The notes below the pieces were generated by a model, which saw only the letters and a list, made by a program, of their open reading frames with translations, ran no database searches and had not been told where the DNA came from. This document shows positions 1 to 6,753 of a stretch of 29,163 nucleotides of DNA, piece after piece. Position 1 is the first letter of the stretch. Every line of letters begins with the position of its first letter. The translations under genes were made by a program, and so were the position numbers. This stretch comes from SXRF01 sp038043465 (GTDB taxonomy: Bacteria; Pseudomonadota; Alphaproteobacteria; Rickettsiales; SXRF01), in NCBI GenBank assembly GCA_038043465.1, contig JBBTBX010000015.1:1-29163 (forward strand), read 5' to 3'.

Positions 1-41
1 CCACTCAACAAATAACCGCGTGATTTTCGAGAATTTTAGTT

Positions 42-299
42 ATGCAGGGGTCTTTTGTTGGGAATATTGGGGTTGTGTGTTTTTTGCTTGCTTATTTCCT
101 GCTGCAGAAAGGCGCGTTACTGCACACGCAGCTCAGCTATCTGCTGCTTAATTTGGCTGGTGCGTTGCTGCTGATGTTTTCTCTGTGGATCAATTGGAAT
201 CTATCCGCCTTTTTGCTTGAAGTGGCGTGGGCTTTGATTAGTATCTATGGAATTATAAAATTTGTTTATCTGCCTTGGCGTAATAAGAAAAAACAATAA
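42..299 (+). CDS. Small CBU_0592-like inner-membrane protein
   Basis: An 85-residue protein that is almost entirely hydrophobic. Three membrane segments can be seen, at about residues 6-22, 31-49 and 55-75, followed by a short basic tail ending KKKQ. The middle motif (LLLNLAGALLL followed by a WNLSAFLLEVAW-type segment) matches my memory of the CBU_0592-like family of small membrane proteins, whose function is unknown. The start at 42 has no clear Shine-Dalgarno sequence, but it gives a complete first membrane segment. It converges on the reverse-strand prepilin-like gene, which ends 13 bases downstream. Family assignment is moderately sure; no biochemical role can be given. Confidence 0.75.
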   Translation: MQGSFVGNIGVVCFLLAYFLLQKGALLHTQLSYLLLNLAGALLLMFSLWINWNLSAFLLEVAWALISIYGIIKFVYLPWRNKKKQ

Positions 300-312
300 T
301 AAAATTCAGGAA

Positions 313-1062
313 TTATTTTAGGTAATACAATGCGCGACAAGTGTAGTCTTCGTTAAGGTTATAGACCCCGCTAGTTTCGCAGGAATTGGCAACAATTCCT
401 CCGTCTGATGGAAGTTGGGAATCCAGACCCCGGAATTTCCCCGTGGCTGGTTTGCCATCATCTATTTTCTCATCTATCAAACGGGCTTGAACGGGACTTA
501 AGGCAGCGGCATTTACTGATCCACCTAATGTAAAGGTTGCCAGGTTTATGCTATTAATTTTCATTGGGGTGACTGCTGAATATAAATCGTCTTTGTAGAA
601 ATAGCCGCAGCTATCATTTATTGATTGGAAATAAACAGTATTTCCAGTTCGGCATGGTGAGATAATTTTTGTTGGCAGAAGATTGGAGAGATACAAAGAT
701 CTTAGTGCTTGAGTAGGCTCACAAAACCAAGTTCCTCCATATCCGGCATCGTCTATAAAGCCGTCACCGTTGCCATTGCCGTTACCTGCGCCGCCAGCAG
801 GCGGGCAACCAGCACCAACCACAATAAAATCATTGCCGAAAAATTCGGTAGCGTTAGCACAGTCGCCCATGATGCAGTTATATTTTACCTGAAAAGTGCG
901 GTAGGATGTTTCAAGTTTCTGAAGATGTGACGCGGCAGAACGGATTTCCGCCTGTTGGATAAGTGACTTACCCATCATCACCCCGCCGACAATCAAACCG
1001 ATAATCACCAAGGCTATTGAGAGTTCGATGAGGGTGAAAGCATTTTGTTGTTTGTTGGGCAT
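313..1062 (-). CDS. Prepilin-like protein with class III N-terminal signal (paralogue 1)
   Basis: A 249-residue type IV pilin-like protein. The start at 1062 is chosen because it places an eight-residue leader before the prepilin motif FTLIELSIALVIIG; longer in-frame extensions run into murG. The motif has Glu at +5 (residue 13) and a long hydrophobic alpha-helix, as in pilins and pseudopilins. The residue before the cleavage point is Ala8, whereas its paralogue at 5593 has the usual Gly. The body contains paired cysteines and a Gly/Asn-rich loop GNGNGNGDGFID that resembles a calcium-binding loop. It ends EDYTCRALYYLK, nearly identical to the paralogue. It is divergent from murG with about 58 bases between starts. 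The assembly machinery is not visible nearby, apart from an unusual prepilin-peptidase homologue at 21169. Confidence 0.85.
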   Translation of the reverse strand: MPNKQQNAFTLIELSIALVIIGLIVGGVMMGKSLIQQAEIRSAASHLQKLETSYRTFQVKYNCIMGDCANATEFFGNDFIVVGAGCPPAGGAGNGNGNGDGFIDDAGYGGTWFCEPTQALRSLYLSNLLPTKIISPCRTGNTVYFQSINDSCGYFYKDDLYSAVTPMKINSINLATFTLGGSVNAAALSPVQARLIDEKIDDGKPATGKFRGLDSQLPSDGGIVANSCETSGVYNLNEDYTCRALYYLK

Positions 1063-1120
1063 CGGGGTGTTACATAATATTATTTTGATAAACATAACAA
1101 GAATAACATGCTGCGGTGTT

Positions 1121-2230
1121 ATGACAACAAATAATAAAAAACTGATAGTCCTTGCTACCGGCGGGACGGGTGGGCATGTGTTTCCAGCTGAGGCGTTGGC
1201 GGAGGTTTTGCTCGCGCGCGGGCATCGGGTGATTTTGATTACTGATAAACGCTTTGCCAATTTTAAAACTGGCGCGCTTTCGCGTATTGAGACTCTTACC
1301 ATCCGCACCGGGACTTTTGTCGGCTCGCCTGTGAAAAAAATCATGGGTATTTTGGGGCTGGGTGTGGGCATGGCGCAGGCACTTGTGCTTATGGGACGGC
1401 TTAAGCCCGATGTGGTGGTGGGGTTTGGTGGCTATCCATCATTTCCGACTTTGTTTGCGGCGGCGAAACTTCGTATCCCGACTATAATCCATGAGCAGAA
1501 TTCGGTGCTGGGGCGGGCGAACCGTTTGCTGGCTGGTAAGGTTGAGCGGATTGCCACTTCTTTTCCGAATACCCTTATGGTTGAGGAGAAAGATAAAGGA
1601 AAAATCGTGGTGATTGGTAACCCTGTGCGCGCTAGTGTTAAAACTATCCGCAACTTGCCTTATAGCCCTATCACGCAGGATGGGAAGGTGAATATTTTAG
1701 TGACGGGAGGTAGCCAAGGCGCGACGATTTTTAGTCAAGTTGTGCCTGCTGCTATTGCCACGCTGCCTGATAATCTGCGGGCGCGGATTCGGGTTGACCA
1801 GCAATGCCGCGAGGCGGATGTGGAGGCGACGCGGGCGGCTTACACGCAGCTTGGTATCAACGCCGATATTGCCGCGTTTTTTGTTGACCTTCCGACACGG
1901 CTGGCGGGCGCGCATCTAGTGATTGCCCGTTCGGGGGCATCGACGGTTTTTGAGCTGGCAGTGGCGGGTAGACCGGCGATTTTAGTTCCGCTTCCGACCT
2001 CGATGGATAACCACCAATATTATAACGCCAACGCATTTGAAGATGTGGGCGGTGGCTGGGTGATGAGTCAGGATGGGTTTACCGCTGCGTCACTCGCTGC
2101 ACGTCTGGAAGCGTTTATCACCGCGCCGGATACGCTTTCCAGAGCTGCCGAAAATGCCAAAAAACTCGATGCCGGAAATGCTGCGGAGAATCTGGCGGAG
2201 ATAGTTCTTGGGGTGTCATCCCCGATTTAA
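1121..2230 (+). CDS. murG: UDP-GlcNAc:lipid I N-acetylglucosaminyltransferase MurG
   Basis: Transfers GlcNAc from UDP-GlcNAc to lipid I to make lipid II at the cytoplasmic face of the inner membrane, the last intracellular step of peptidoglycan synthesis. The 369-residue protein shows both glycine-rich loops of the GT28/MurG fold: GGTGGH (residues 14-19) and GGSQGA (196-201). It also shows HEQNSVLGRANR (124-135) and the donor-binding segment SGASTVFEL (from 271) followed by PLPTSMDNHQ. The ATG at 1121 is preferred over an upstream in-frame start because it puts the first strand immediately before the loop; no strong ribosome site is visible. The final residues VSSPI and the stop are encoded by a dispersed inverted-repeat element starting at 2214, so the natural C-terminus was probably a little different. 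Confidence 0.95.
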   Translation: MTTNNKKLIVLATGGTGGHVFPAEALAEVLLARGHRVILITDKRFANFKTGALSRIETLTIRTGTFVGSPVKKIMGILGLGVGMAQALVLMGRLKPDVVVGFGGYPSFPTLFAAAKLRIPTIIHEQNSVLGRANRLLAGKVERIATSFPNTLMVEEKDKGKIVVIGNPVRASVKTIRNLPYSPITQDGKVNILVTGGSQGATIFSQVVPAAIATLPDNLRARIRVDQQCREADVEATRAAYTQLGINADIAAFFVDLPTRLAGAHLVIARSGASTVFELAVAGRPAILVPLPTSMDNHQYYNANAFEDVGGGWVMSQDGFTAASLAARLEAFITAPDTLSRAAENAKKLDAGNAAENLAEIVLGVSSPI

Positions 2231-2317
2231 TCGGGGATATGGTGACACAAACTCTGTCATTGGTCTTTGCTCAAGATCCCCGCCAATTCTTTCAAACAAG
2301 GTTGGGCGGGGATGACA
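2214..2317. repeat. Dispersed TIR element, GTCATCCC family (copy 1)
   Basis: A 104-bp element bounded by perfect 10-bp terminal inverted repeats, TGTCATCCCC and GGGGATGACA. It contains two internal hairpins: CCCCGATTTAATCGGGG at 2220-2236, and a longer one at about 2278-2311 with the arms CCCCGCC and GGCGGGG. Related copies lie at 7673-7779, 11030-11199 and 21930-22016, and the inner hairpin recurs inside 25641-25781. Its left end overlaps the 3' end of murG. It encodes no protein. Confidence 0.85.
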
Positions 2318-2329
2318 AGGTCGGAGATG

Positions 2330-3073
2330 TTATTGCTTAAATGCTATTGTAGTCTGCTTTTTTGGCTGTGGGTTGTTTGGAGGCAGGTGCTGGCAGACTT
2401 CATCTGGGTTCATTTTTTGCTCGCTCACTTTTGGAAGATTCATAAATTCAGTTACGATATGTGGGGCTGTGTGAAATACAGTTTTGATTTTAGAGATGAC
2501 CTCTTCGCTAGCCTTATCGAACTTCTTGTTTATAATCTCTCTAGTCTCAGAGCTAAGTTGTGGCATAGATAAAAATGGTTTCTTCCATTTATCAGCTAAC
2601 CTAACGCGCATGGCTTCTATTTCTTTATCATAGTCTCCCCCGCAGTTATTTATTGTCTTTGCCATTGTCTGCAGCAATTCAACATTGAAGGTCATGGACT
2701 CGGACATGCCAGTCAGCTTATTTCCAGCGTGTTCTGAATATAGAGAAGAATTTAAATGTGCACATGGGCTTGCTGCTTCCTTAAGTTCCGATCTAAGCTT
2801 TTCATCGCCTTGTACAGCTTTGCGGATGGCAGCTATTTTATCACCAACAAGTCCTTCAGTTTCTTCGTAAGAGAGTTCTCTTTTATTGCCATCGGTATTG
2901 TTGGCTTTTACCTGGGCAATTAATTCTTTTAATGCCTGGGGATTTAAGCTCCTTAGTAATAATTCCTTTTTCTCATCTGCCTGTTTTTCAAAATATGCAG
3001 CTTTGGTGAGGGAAGTAAGAATTTGTTTACTCGGAATCTGTGGAATGCCGATAGTAATTGTAGGCTCACCCAT
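2330..3073 (-). CDS. Unknown protein, MGEPT family paralogue 2
   Basis: A 247-residue soluble, charged, mostly helical protein with no signal peptide or membrane segment. I do not recognise a family. It is a diverged paralogue of the gene immediately upstream (3091-3825): both begin MGEPT and both carry a polar EF-hand-like loop (here NTDGNKRELSYEE). Both also end with an alignable N-x-D-x-x-C-Q-x-L-x-P segment. The loop is one residue longer than a canonical EF hand, so calcium binding is only a guess. The two genes are 17 bases apart and form a reverse-strand operon inserted between murG and murC, which run the other way. Base composition looks more AT-rich than the flanking mur genes, which would fit acquisition. 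Confidence 0.8.
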   Translation of the reverse strand: MGEPTITIGIPQIPSKQILTSLTKAAYFEKQADEKKELLLRSLNPQALKELIAQVKANNTDGNKRELSYEETEGLVGDKIAAIRKAVQGDEKLRSELKEAASPCAHLNSSLYSEHAGNKLTGMSESMTFNVELLQTMAKTINNCGGDYDKEIEAMRVRLADKWKKPFLSMPQLSSETREIINKKFDKASEEVISKIKTVFHTAPHIVTEFMNLPKVSEQKMNPDEVCQHLPPNNPQPKKQTTIAFKQ

Positions 3074-3090
3074 AAAATTTCTTTCAGGTG

Positions 3091-3825
3091 TTATCGTTTG
3101 CTCATAGTTTGTTTTGTATCTCGTGTCGCATTTGTCTTTACATCTTCATTGCCTGTTGTAGGAAACAGTGCCTGACAGGTGTAATCGGCGTTTACAGATA
3201 GCCTTGATGTATCAGGAAGCTCTTTCAAAGCACGTTTAATTTTAGGATTAGCTTCCAATAATCTTTCTATATCACGAACAGCTTCTTTACCGATCTCCAT
3301 AACCTTAGCCTTTAGAAGTTCTGCAGTTTCTTGCTGGCGATTAGGAGGAATGGAAAAATTACCTATGGTGTTGTATAAAGCAACGTTTGCGAATCTAATA
3401 GTAAGCTCATCTTTCTGATCAGGAGATTTTACTAACCCGGCAATTCGGCCTGTAAGCGCTGGATTAGACATTGCTTCATTACTAAGTAAGGCTAAATAAT
3501 TTTCTTTCTTAGCTATCAATTCCGGGGCTGTATCAAGATGGAAATACATGGCTACTGCATTGCAATCTTGTTCTGCTTTGTCTTTTTTTATCCGCTCAGA
3601 TATATTTTCTAATATATTTGGTGACGAGGTATTAAAATGAGCGGCAACTTTAGGTGCCAGAAAATCAATTATTTCCTGATGGGTAACCTCTTTATCACCG
3701 TTGGCGTTAATACCATTTATCTTTCGTATCCCATCTTTTAATAAATCGATAGTTATGTAGGATGTAAGTTTAGGTCTTAAGCTATTTAAATATTTATTCA
3801 GATCATCTTGCGTAGGTTCACCCAT
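3091..3825 (-). CDS. Unknown protein, MGEPT family paralogue 1
   Basis: A 244-residue soluble protein of unknown function, first gene of the two-gene reverse operon. The start at 3825 is preceded by AAAGG six bases upstream. After the shared MGEPT beginning there is a loop NANGDKEVTHQE (about residues 40-51) with N, N, D, V and E at EF-hand positions 1, 3, 5, 8 and 12. A Lys replaces the usual Gly at position 6, so it is a degenerate EF-hand-like motif at best. The C-terminal part is helical and charged and ends with NADYTCQALFPTTGN, similar to the terminal motif of the two pilin-like proteins in this window (NEDYTCRALYYLK). No enzyme motif is seen. It could be a structural, secreted-effector or regulatory protein; the sequence does not decide. 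Confidence 0.8.
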   Translation of the reverse strand: MGEPTQDDLNKYLNSLRPKLTSYITIDLLKDGIRKINGINANGDKEVTHQEIIDFLAPKVAAHFNTSSPNILENISERIKKDKAEQDCNAVAMYFHLDTAPELIAKKENYLALLSNEAMSNPALTGRIAGLVKSPDQKDELTIRFANVALYNTIGNFSIPPNRQQETAELLKAKVMEIGKEAVRDIERLLEANPKIKRALKELPDTSRLSVNADYTCQALFPTTGNEDVKTNATRDTKQTMSKR

Positions 3826-3860
3826 AAAAAACCTTTGAAATGTTTTTAGTTATAAGCTTG

Positions 3861-3889
3861 TTGTGTAATGTCGTATGGGATAATATAGT
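3861..3889 (+). promoter_or_regulatory. Possible sigma-70 promoter for murC
   Basis: TTGTGT at 3861-3866 and TATAGT at 3884-3889 are separated by 17 bases, about 65 bases before the murC start. It is plausible because the reversed gene pair separates murC from any promoter upstream of murG. Sequence match only. Confidence 0.4.
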
Positions 3890-3953
3890 GGAAAAATCCA
3901 TTTATGAATATTAAGCTTTTGTTACAATTGCTTTTTCCTGGAAAGTTAGCTGT

Positions 3954-5408
3954 ATGACTATGAAATCCCTGCCTATTTCCCACAAAATGCCTCTTACTGT
4001 GGGGGTTATCCATTTCGTCGGTATTGGCGGGATTGGGATGAGCGGGATTGCTGAGGTTTTACATAATCTTGGCTATAAAGTTCAAGGGTCGGATGCGTCT
4101 GCCAGTTATAACACTGAGAGGCTGGCTGGCTATGGGATTCCAGTGTTTATCGGGCATGCACAGAAACATGTGGCGGAGGCTGCGGTGGTGGTGGTTTCCT
4201 CGGCAATTAAGGCGGATAATCCGGAGATGGTAGCGGCGCGGGCAGCGCGGTTGCCAGTGGTTAAACGGGCGGAAATGCTGGCGGAGCTGATGCGCCTTAA
4301 AATCGCGATTGCGGTTGCCGGCACACACGGAAAAACCACAACCACGGCTCTTACCGCAGCGATTTTAGAGGCAGCCGAGATGCAGCCGACGGTGATTAAT
4401 GGCGGGATCATAAATGCGCGCGGGACTAACGCTTATCTTGGCGCGGGCGAATGGATGGTGGTGGAGGCTGATGAGTCGGATGGTAGTTTCACCAAGCTTC
4501 CAGCGACCATCGCCGTGGTTACTAATATCGACCCTGAACATCTCGATTATTATGGTTCGTTTGAGGCAGCGAAAGCTGCTTACCAGACGTTCCTTACCAA
4601 CCTGCCGTTTTATGGTTTTGCGGTGCTGTGCACTGACCATCCTGAGGTGCAGGCATTGGCTCTGCGCGTGCATGATCGCCGTTTCATAACTTATGGCACA
4701 AATCCGCAGGCGGATATACGCGCTAGCAATGTTCGCTCCAGTGCGAAGGGTGAGGTATTTGATATTGAAATTGCGGCGCGGGCAGGTGAGAAAGCAAGGG
4801 TGATAAAAGATGTGCTGCTTGCCATGCACGGTTTGCATAATGTGCGTAATGCGCTGGCTGCAATCACTATAGCTCAGGAGCTGAAGCTGGATGATAAAAT
4901 ACTGGTGGCGACGCTCGCCAATTTTGAAGGTATCAAACGTCGTTTTACTAAAACTGGAGAGGCAGGAGGGGTTACGGTTATTGATGATTACGGGCATCAT
5001 CCGGTGGAAATTGCTGCAACACTTAAGGCAGCGCGCGATGCTCAATCGCATTCGGGCGGGAAGGTTATTGCCGTGGTGCAACCGCACCGTTATAGCCGTG
5101 TGCATGATTTATTTGCCGATTTCTGCAGTTGTTTTAATGATGCTGACACGGTGATTGTCGCCGATATTTATTCGGCAGGGGAAGAGCCGATTGAAGGGGT
5201 TTCCGCCGATAGCCTCGCTGATGGTTTGCGCTCTGGCGGGCATCGACATGTGCTGCGTTTGCTGTCTCCTGAGAAACTGGCGGAAATGGTGGCTGGTTGC
5301 GCGCAGTCTGGCGATATGGTGGTGTGCCTTGGTGCGGGTTCGATTAGCAAATGGGCTTATGCTTTGCCGGGTGAGCTTAGGGATGCGGGATTAGGGATTA
5401 GGGATTAG
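3954..5408 (+). CDS. murC: UDP-N-acetylmuramate--L-alanine ligase MurC
   Basis: The ATP-dependent cytoplasmic ligase that adds L-Ala to UDP-MurNAc, the first amino acid of the stem peptide. The 484-residue protein has the N-terminal dinucleotide-like loop GIGGIGMSG (23-31), the ATP loop GTHGKTTTT (123-131), a central VEADESDGSF segment, and DDYGHHPVEI and QPHRYSR in the C-terminal domain. GGAAAG at 3940-3945 lies eight bases before the ATG at 3954. The last residues RDAGLGIRD and the TAG stop are read from a tandem heptamer array (5377-5411). They are not part of the usual MurC end, which normally finishes near the ALPGEL segment. The neighbours that usually touch murC (murG and murB) are both separated from it by inserted genes. 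Confidence 0.95.
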   Translation: MTMKSLPISHKMPLTVGVIHFVGIGGIGMSGIAEVLHNLGYKVQGSDASASYNTERLAGYGIPVFIGHAQKHVAEAAVVVVSSAIKADNPEMVAARAARLPVVKRAEMLAELMRLKIAIAVAGTHGKTTTTALTAAILEAAEMQPTVINGGIINARGTNAYLGAGEWMVVEADESDGSFTKLPATIAVVTNIDPEHLDYYGSFEAAKAAYQTFLTNLPFYGFAVLCTDHPEVQALALRVHDRRFITYGTNPQADIRASNVRSSAKGEVFDIEIAARAGEKARVIKDVLLAMHGLHNVRNALAAITIAQELKLDDKILVATLANFEGIKRRFTKTGEAGGVTVIDDYGHHPVEIAATLKAARDAQSHSGGKVIAVVQPHRYSRVHDLFADFCSCFNDADTVIVADIYSAGEEPIEGVSADSLADGLRSGGHRHVLRLLSPEKLAEMVAGCAQSGDMVVCLGAGSISKWAYALPGELRDAGLGIRD

Positions 5409-5411
5409 GGC
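5377..5411 (+). repeat. G-rich heptamer array at the murC 3' end
   Basis: Five 7-base units: TTAGGGA, TGCGGGA, TTAGGGA, TTAGGGA, TTAGGGC. The array starts inside the murC reading frame, supplies its stop codon (TAG at 5406-5408) and contains four or more GGG runs spaced by four bases. That spacing permits a three-tetrad G-quadruplex in the mRNA or the coding strand. Confidence 0.85.
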
Positions 5412-5441
5412 TTCACAAACCAGACACGGCTTTACCCTTAT
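5411..5441 (+). repeat. Duplicated 5' fragment of the downstream prepilin-like gene
   Basis: The 31 bases at 5411-5441 match 5612-5642 at 29 positions. They re-encode the TRHGFTLI prepilin cleavage region of the gene at 5593, exactly 201 bases upstream of it. After this the reading frame stays open for about 25 more codons with unrelated residues. It is a fragment, with no start codon of its own, lying directly after the heptamer array. The rest of 5442-5592 holds no recognisable gene; a short inverted repeat TTTGTT/AACAAA lies near 5529-5545. Confidence 0.75.
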
Positions 5442-5592
5442 AGCGGAAGCTGCGGGGAAAGCGGTTGCAGAATTCTGTTGCAGAGGCTTGAGGAGAAGCG
5501 GTTTAACTTGTGGATGGTGCAGGTAGGGTTATTTGTTTTTGTTATTAACAAAGCCTTAAGGATTTATTACTACAGTGTGATTATCTTTAACC

Positions 5593-6369
5593 ATGAGCTT
5601 GCCCCCTATGCCTTTACAAACCAGACACGGCTTTACCCTCATTGAACTTTCCATTGTGCTGGTGATTATAGGCTTGGTGGTGGGCGGGGTGCTGGTGGGA
5701 CGGGATTTGATAAAAGCTGCAGAAATCCGTGCCGCAGCTTCCCAGCTTCAGCAATTTGAAACATCCTACAATGCCTTCCGCCTTAAATATAACTGCATCA
5801 TTGGTGACTGCCCGAATGCTACTGATTTTTTTGGAATGAATTATATTGTTGCTGGTAATTGCCCGCCTTCTGGCGGAGCAGGCAACGGCAATGGGAACGG
5901 TGATGGATTTATTGATCAAAGCAGTGGTTCGACGAGCGATGGCACATGGCACTGCGAACCAATTCAAGCTCGGCAATCATTGTATCTATCTGGTCTTTTA
6001 CCAACTGCACACACTACTCCCTGTAGTAGTTCTACGATGTATTTCAAAGGCATTAATGATAGTTGCGCCTATTTTTTCAAGGATGATGGTGTGTATTCTG
6101 GAACTGCTCCTATAAAAATCAATGGTATGCATTGGGCAAATTATACCACCGCTAACTCTGGTCAAATAAATGTTGGAGCTTTAAGCCCTGTACAAGCTCG
6201 CTTGATAGATGAAAAACTTGATGATGAAAAACCTGCTACAGGAAAATTCAGGGGAATGGATGCTGCTCCGATGTCAACTGGTGTAGTCGTCGCCAATTCC
6301 TGCGTCACCTCAGGAGTCTATAACCTGAACGAAGATTACACCTGCCGGTCTTTGTATTACTTCAAATAA
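5593..6369 (+). CDS. Prepilin-like protein with class III N-terminal signal (paralogue 2)
   Basis: A 258-residue type IV pilin/pseudopilin-like protein. A 13-residue leader ending Gly13 precedes FTLIELSIVLVIIG, with Glu at +5 (residue 18); an internal ATG at 5608 would give a shorter leader. It is closely similar to the reverse-strand protein at 313-1062 along its whole length. Shared features are the cysteine-containing segment YNCIIGDCPNATDFFG, the Asn/Gly-rich loop GNGNGNGDGFID, the LSPVQARLIDEK segment and the end EDYTCRSLYYFK. The loop has Asn/Asp spacing compatible with calcium binding, which is an inference. It probably forms part of a type IV pilus-like or secretion pseudopilus in the envelope. 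Its place inside a peptidoglycan gene cluster is unusual. Confidence 0.87.
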   Translation: MSLPPMPLQTRHGFTLIELSIVLVIIGLVVGGVLVGRDLIKAAEIRAAASQLQQFETSYNAFRLKYNCIIGDCPNATDFFGMNYIVAGNCPPSGGAGNGNGNGDGFIDQSSGSTSDGTWHCEPIQARQSLYLSGLLPTAHTTPCSSSTMYFKGINDSCAYFFKDDGVYSGTAPIKINGMHWANYTTANSGQINVGALSPVQARLIDEKLDDEKPATGKFRGMDAAPMSTGVVVANSCVTSGVYNLNEDYTCRSLYYFK

Positions 6370-6428
6370 TTCCTTCCGTTGTTTCGTTCTGCCTCTCCTT
6401 GTTTCAATAGAACTGCGGGGGAAGCAGC

Positions 6429-6449
6429 TTCTGGATTCAGGCTTCAGGG
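6429..6449 (+). repeat. Short degenerate heptamer array
   Basis: Three 7-base units, TTCTGGA, TTCAGGC and TTCAGGG, in the gap after the prepilin-like gene and just before the parD promoter. It is a weaker relative of the TTAGGGA arrays and, unlike the others, lies about 60 bases from the upstream stop. Confidence 0.5.
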
Positions 6450-6454
6450 TAATA

Positions 6455-6483
6455 TTGACTTATTTACGGTTACACCATATTAT
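6455..6483 (+). promoter_or_regulatory. Sigma-70 promoter and operator for parD-murB
   Basis: TTGACT (6455-6460), 17 bases, then TATTAT (6478-6483), close to consensus. A small inverted repeat ACCAT/ATGGT (6474-6478 and 6487-6491) spans the -10 box and is a natural place for the ribbon-helix-helix antitoxin ParD to bind. Expected transcription start is about 6490. Confidence 0.7.
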
Positions 6484-6511
6484 CTAATGGTATTTATAGT
6501 TGGAGGTGGCT

Positions 6512-6751
6512 ATGTCACAAAAGAACACCAGTGTTATTCTCGGCGAACATTTTGATAAGTTTATAAGCGCGCAGATTAGTGCGGGACGCTTTGGTTCAGC
6601 TAGTGAGGCTATCCGCGCTGGGCTTAGTTTGCTGGAAGAGAGGGAGCTTAGAATTGCTGCTCTTAACAAGGCTCTTGTCGAAGGCGAAGAAAGTGGAATT
6701 GCAGATTATTCTTTGGAAAGTTTTATCAAGGAAATTGAACAGGAAATATAA
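6512..6751 (+). CDS. ParD-like ribbon-helix-helix antitoxin without a toxin partner
   Basis: A 79-residue protein of the ParD/CC2985 type. An N-terminal strand (SQKNTSVILGEHF) is followed by two helices containing GRFGSASEAIRAGLSLLEE, which is the DNA-binding ribbon-helix-helix. A C-terminal arm (about 45-79) would normally wrap the toxin. The ATG at 6512 is chosen over a TTG at 6500 because GGAGGT at 6502-6507 sits correctly for it. A ParE gene would be expected to overlap or follow at once, but murB starts two bases after the stop. The antitoxin is therefore an orphan placed as the first gene of a murB operon. It could still repress its own promoter and so affect murB. Confidence 0.85.
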   Translation: MSQKNTSVILGEHFDKFISAQISAGRFGSASEAIRAGLSLLEERELRIAALNKALVEGEESGIADYSLESFIKEIEQEI

Positions 6752-6753
6752 AT

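Noticed and set aside
709..930. Forward open frame opposite the first prepilin-like gene
   Set aside because: Antisense to a well-supported pilin-like protein, with no recognisable features.
2267..2572. Forward 101-codon frame after murG
   Set aside because: Mostly repeat sequence and antisense to the MGEPT gene.
4365..5105. Long reverse-strand open frame inside murC
   Set aside because: Out-of-frame shadow of a certain murC gene; composition and motifs are meaningless.
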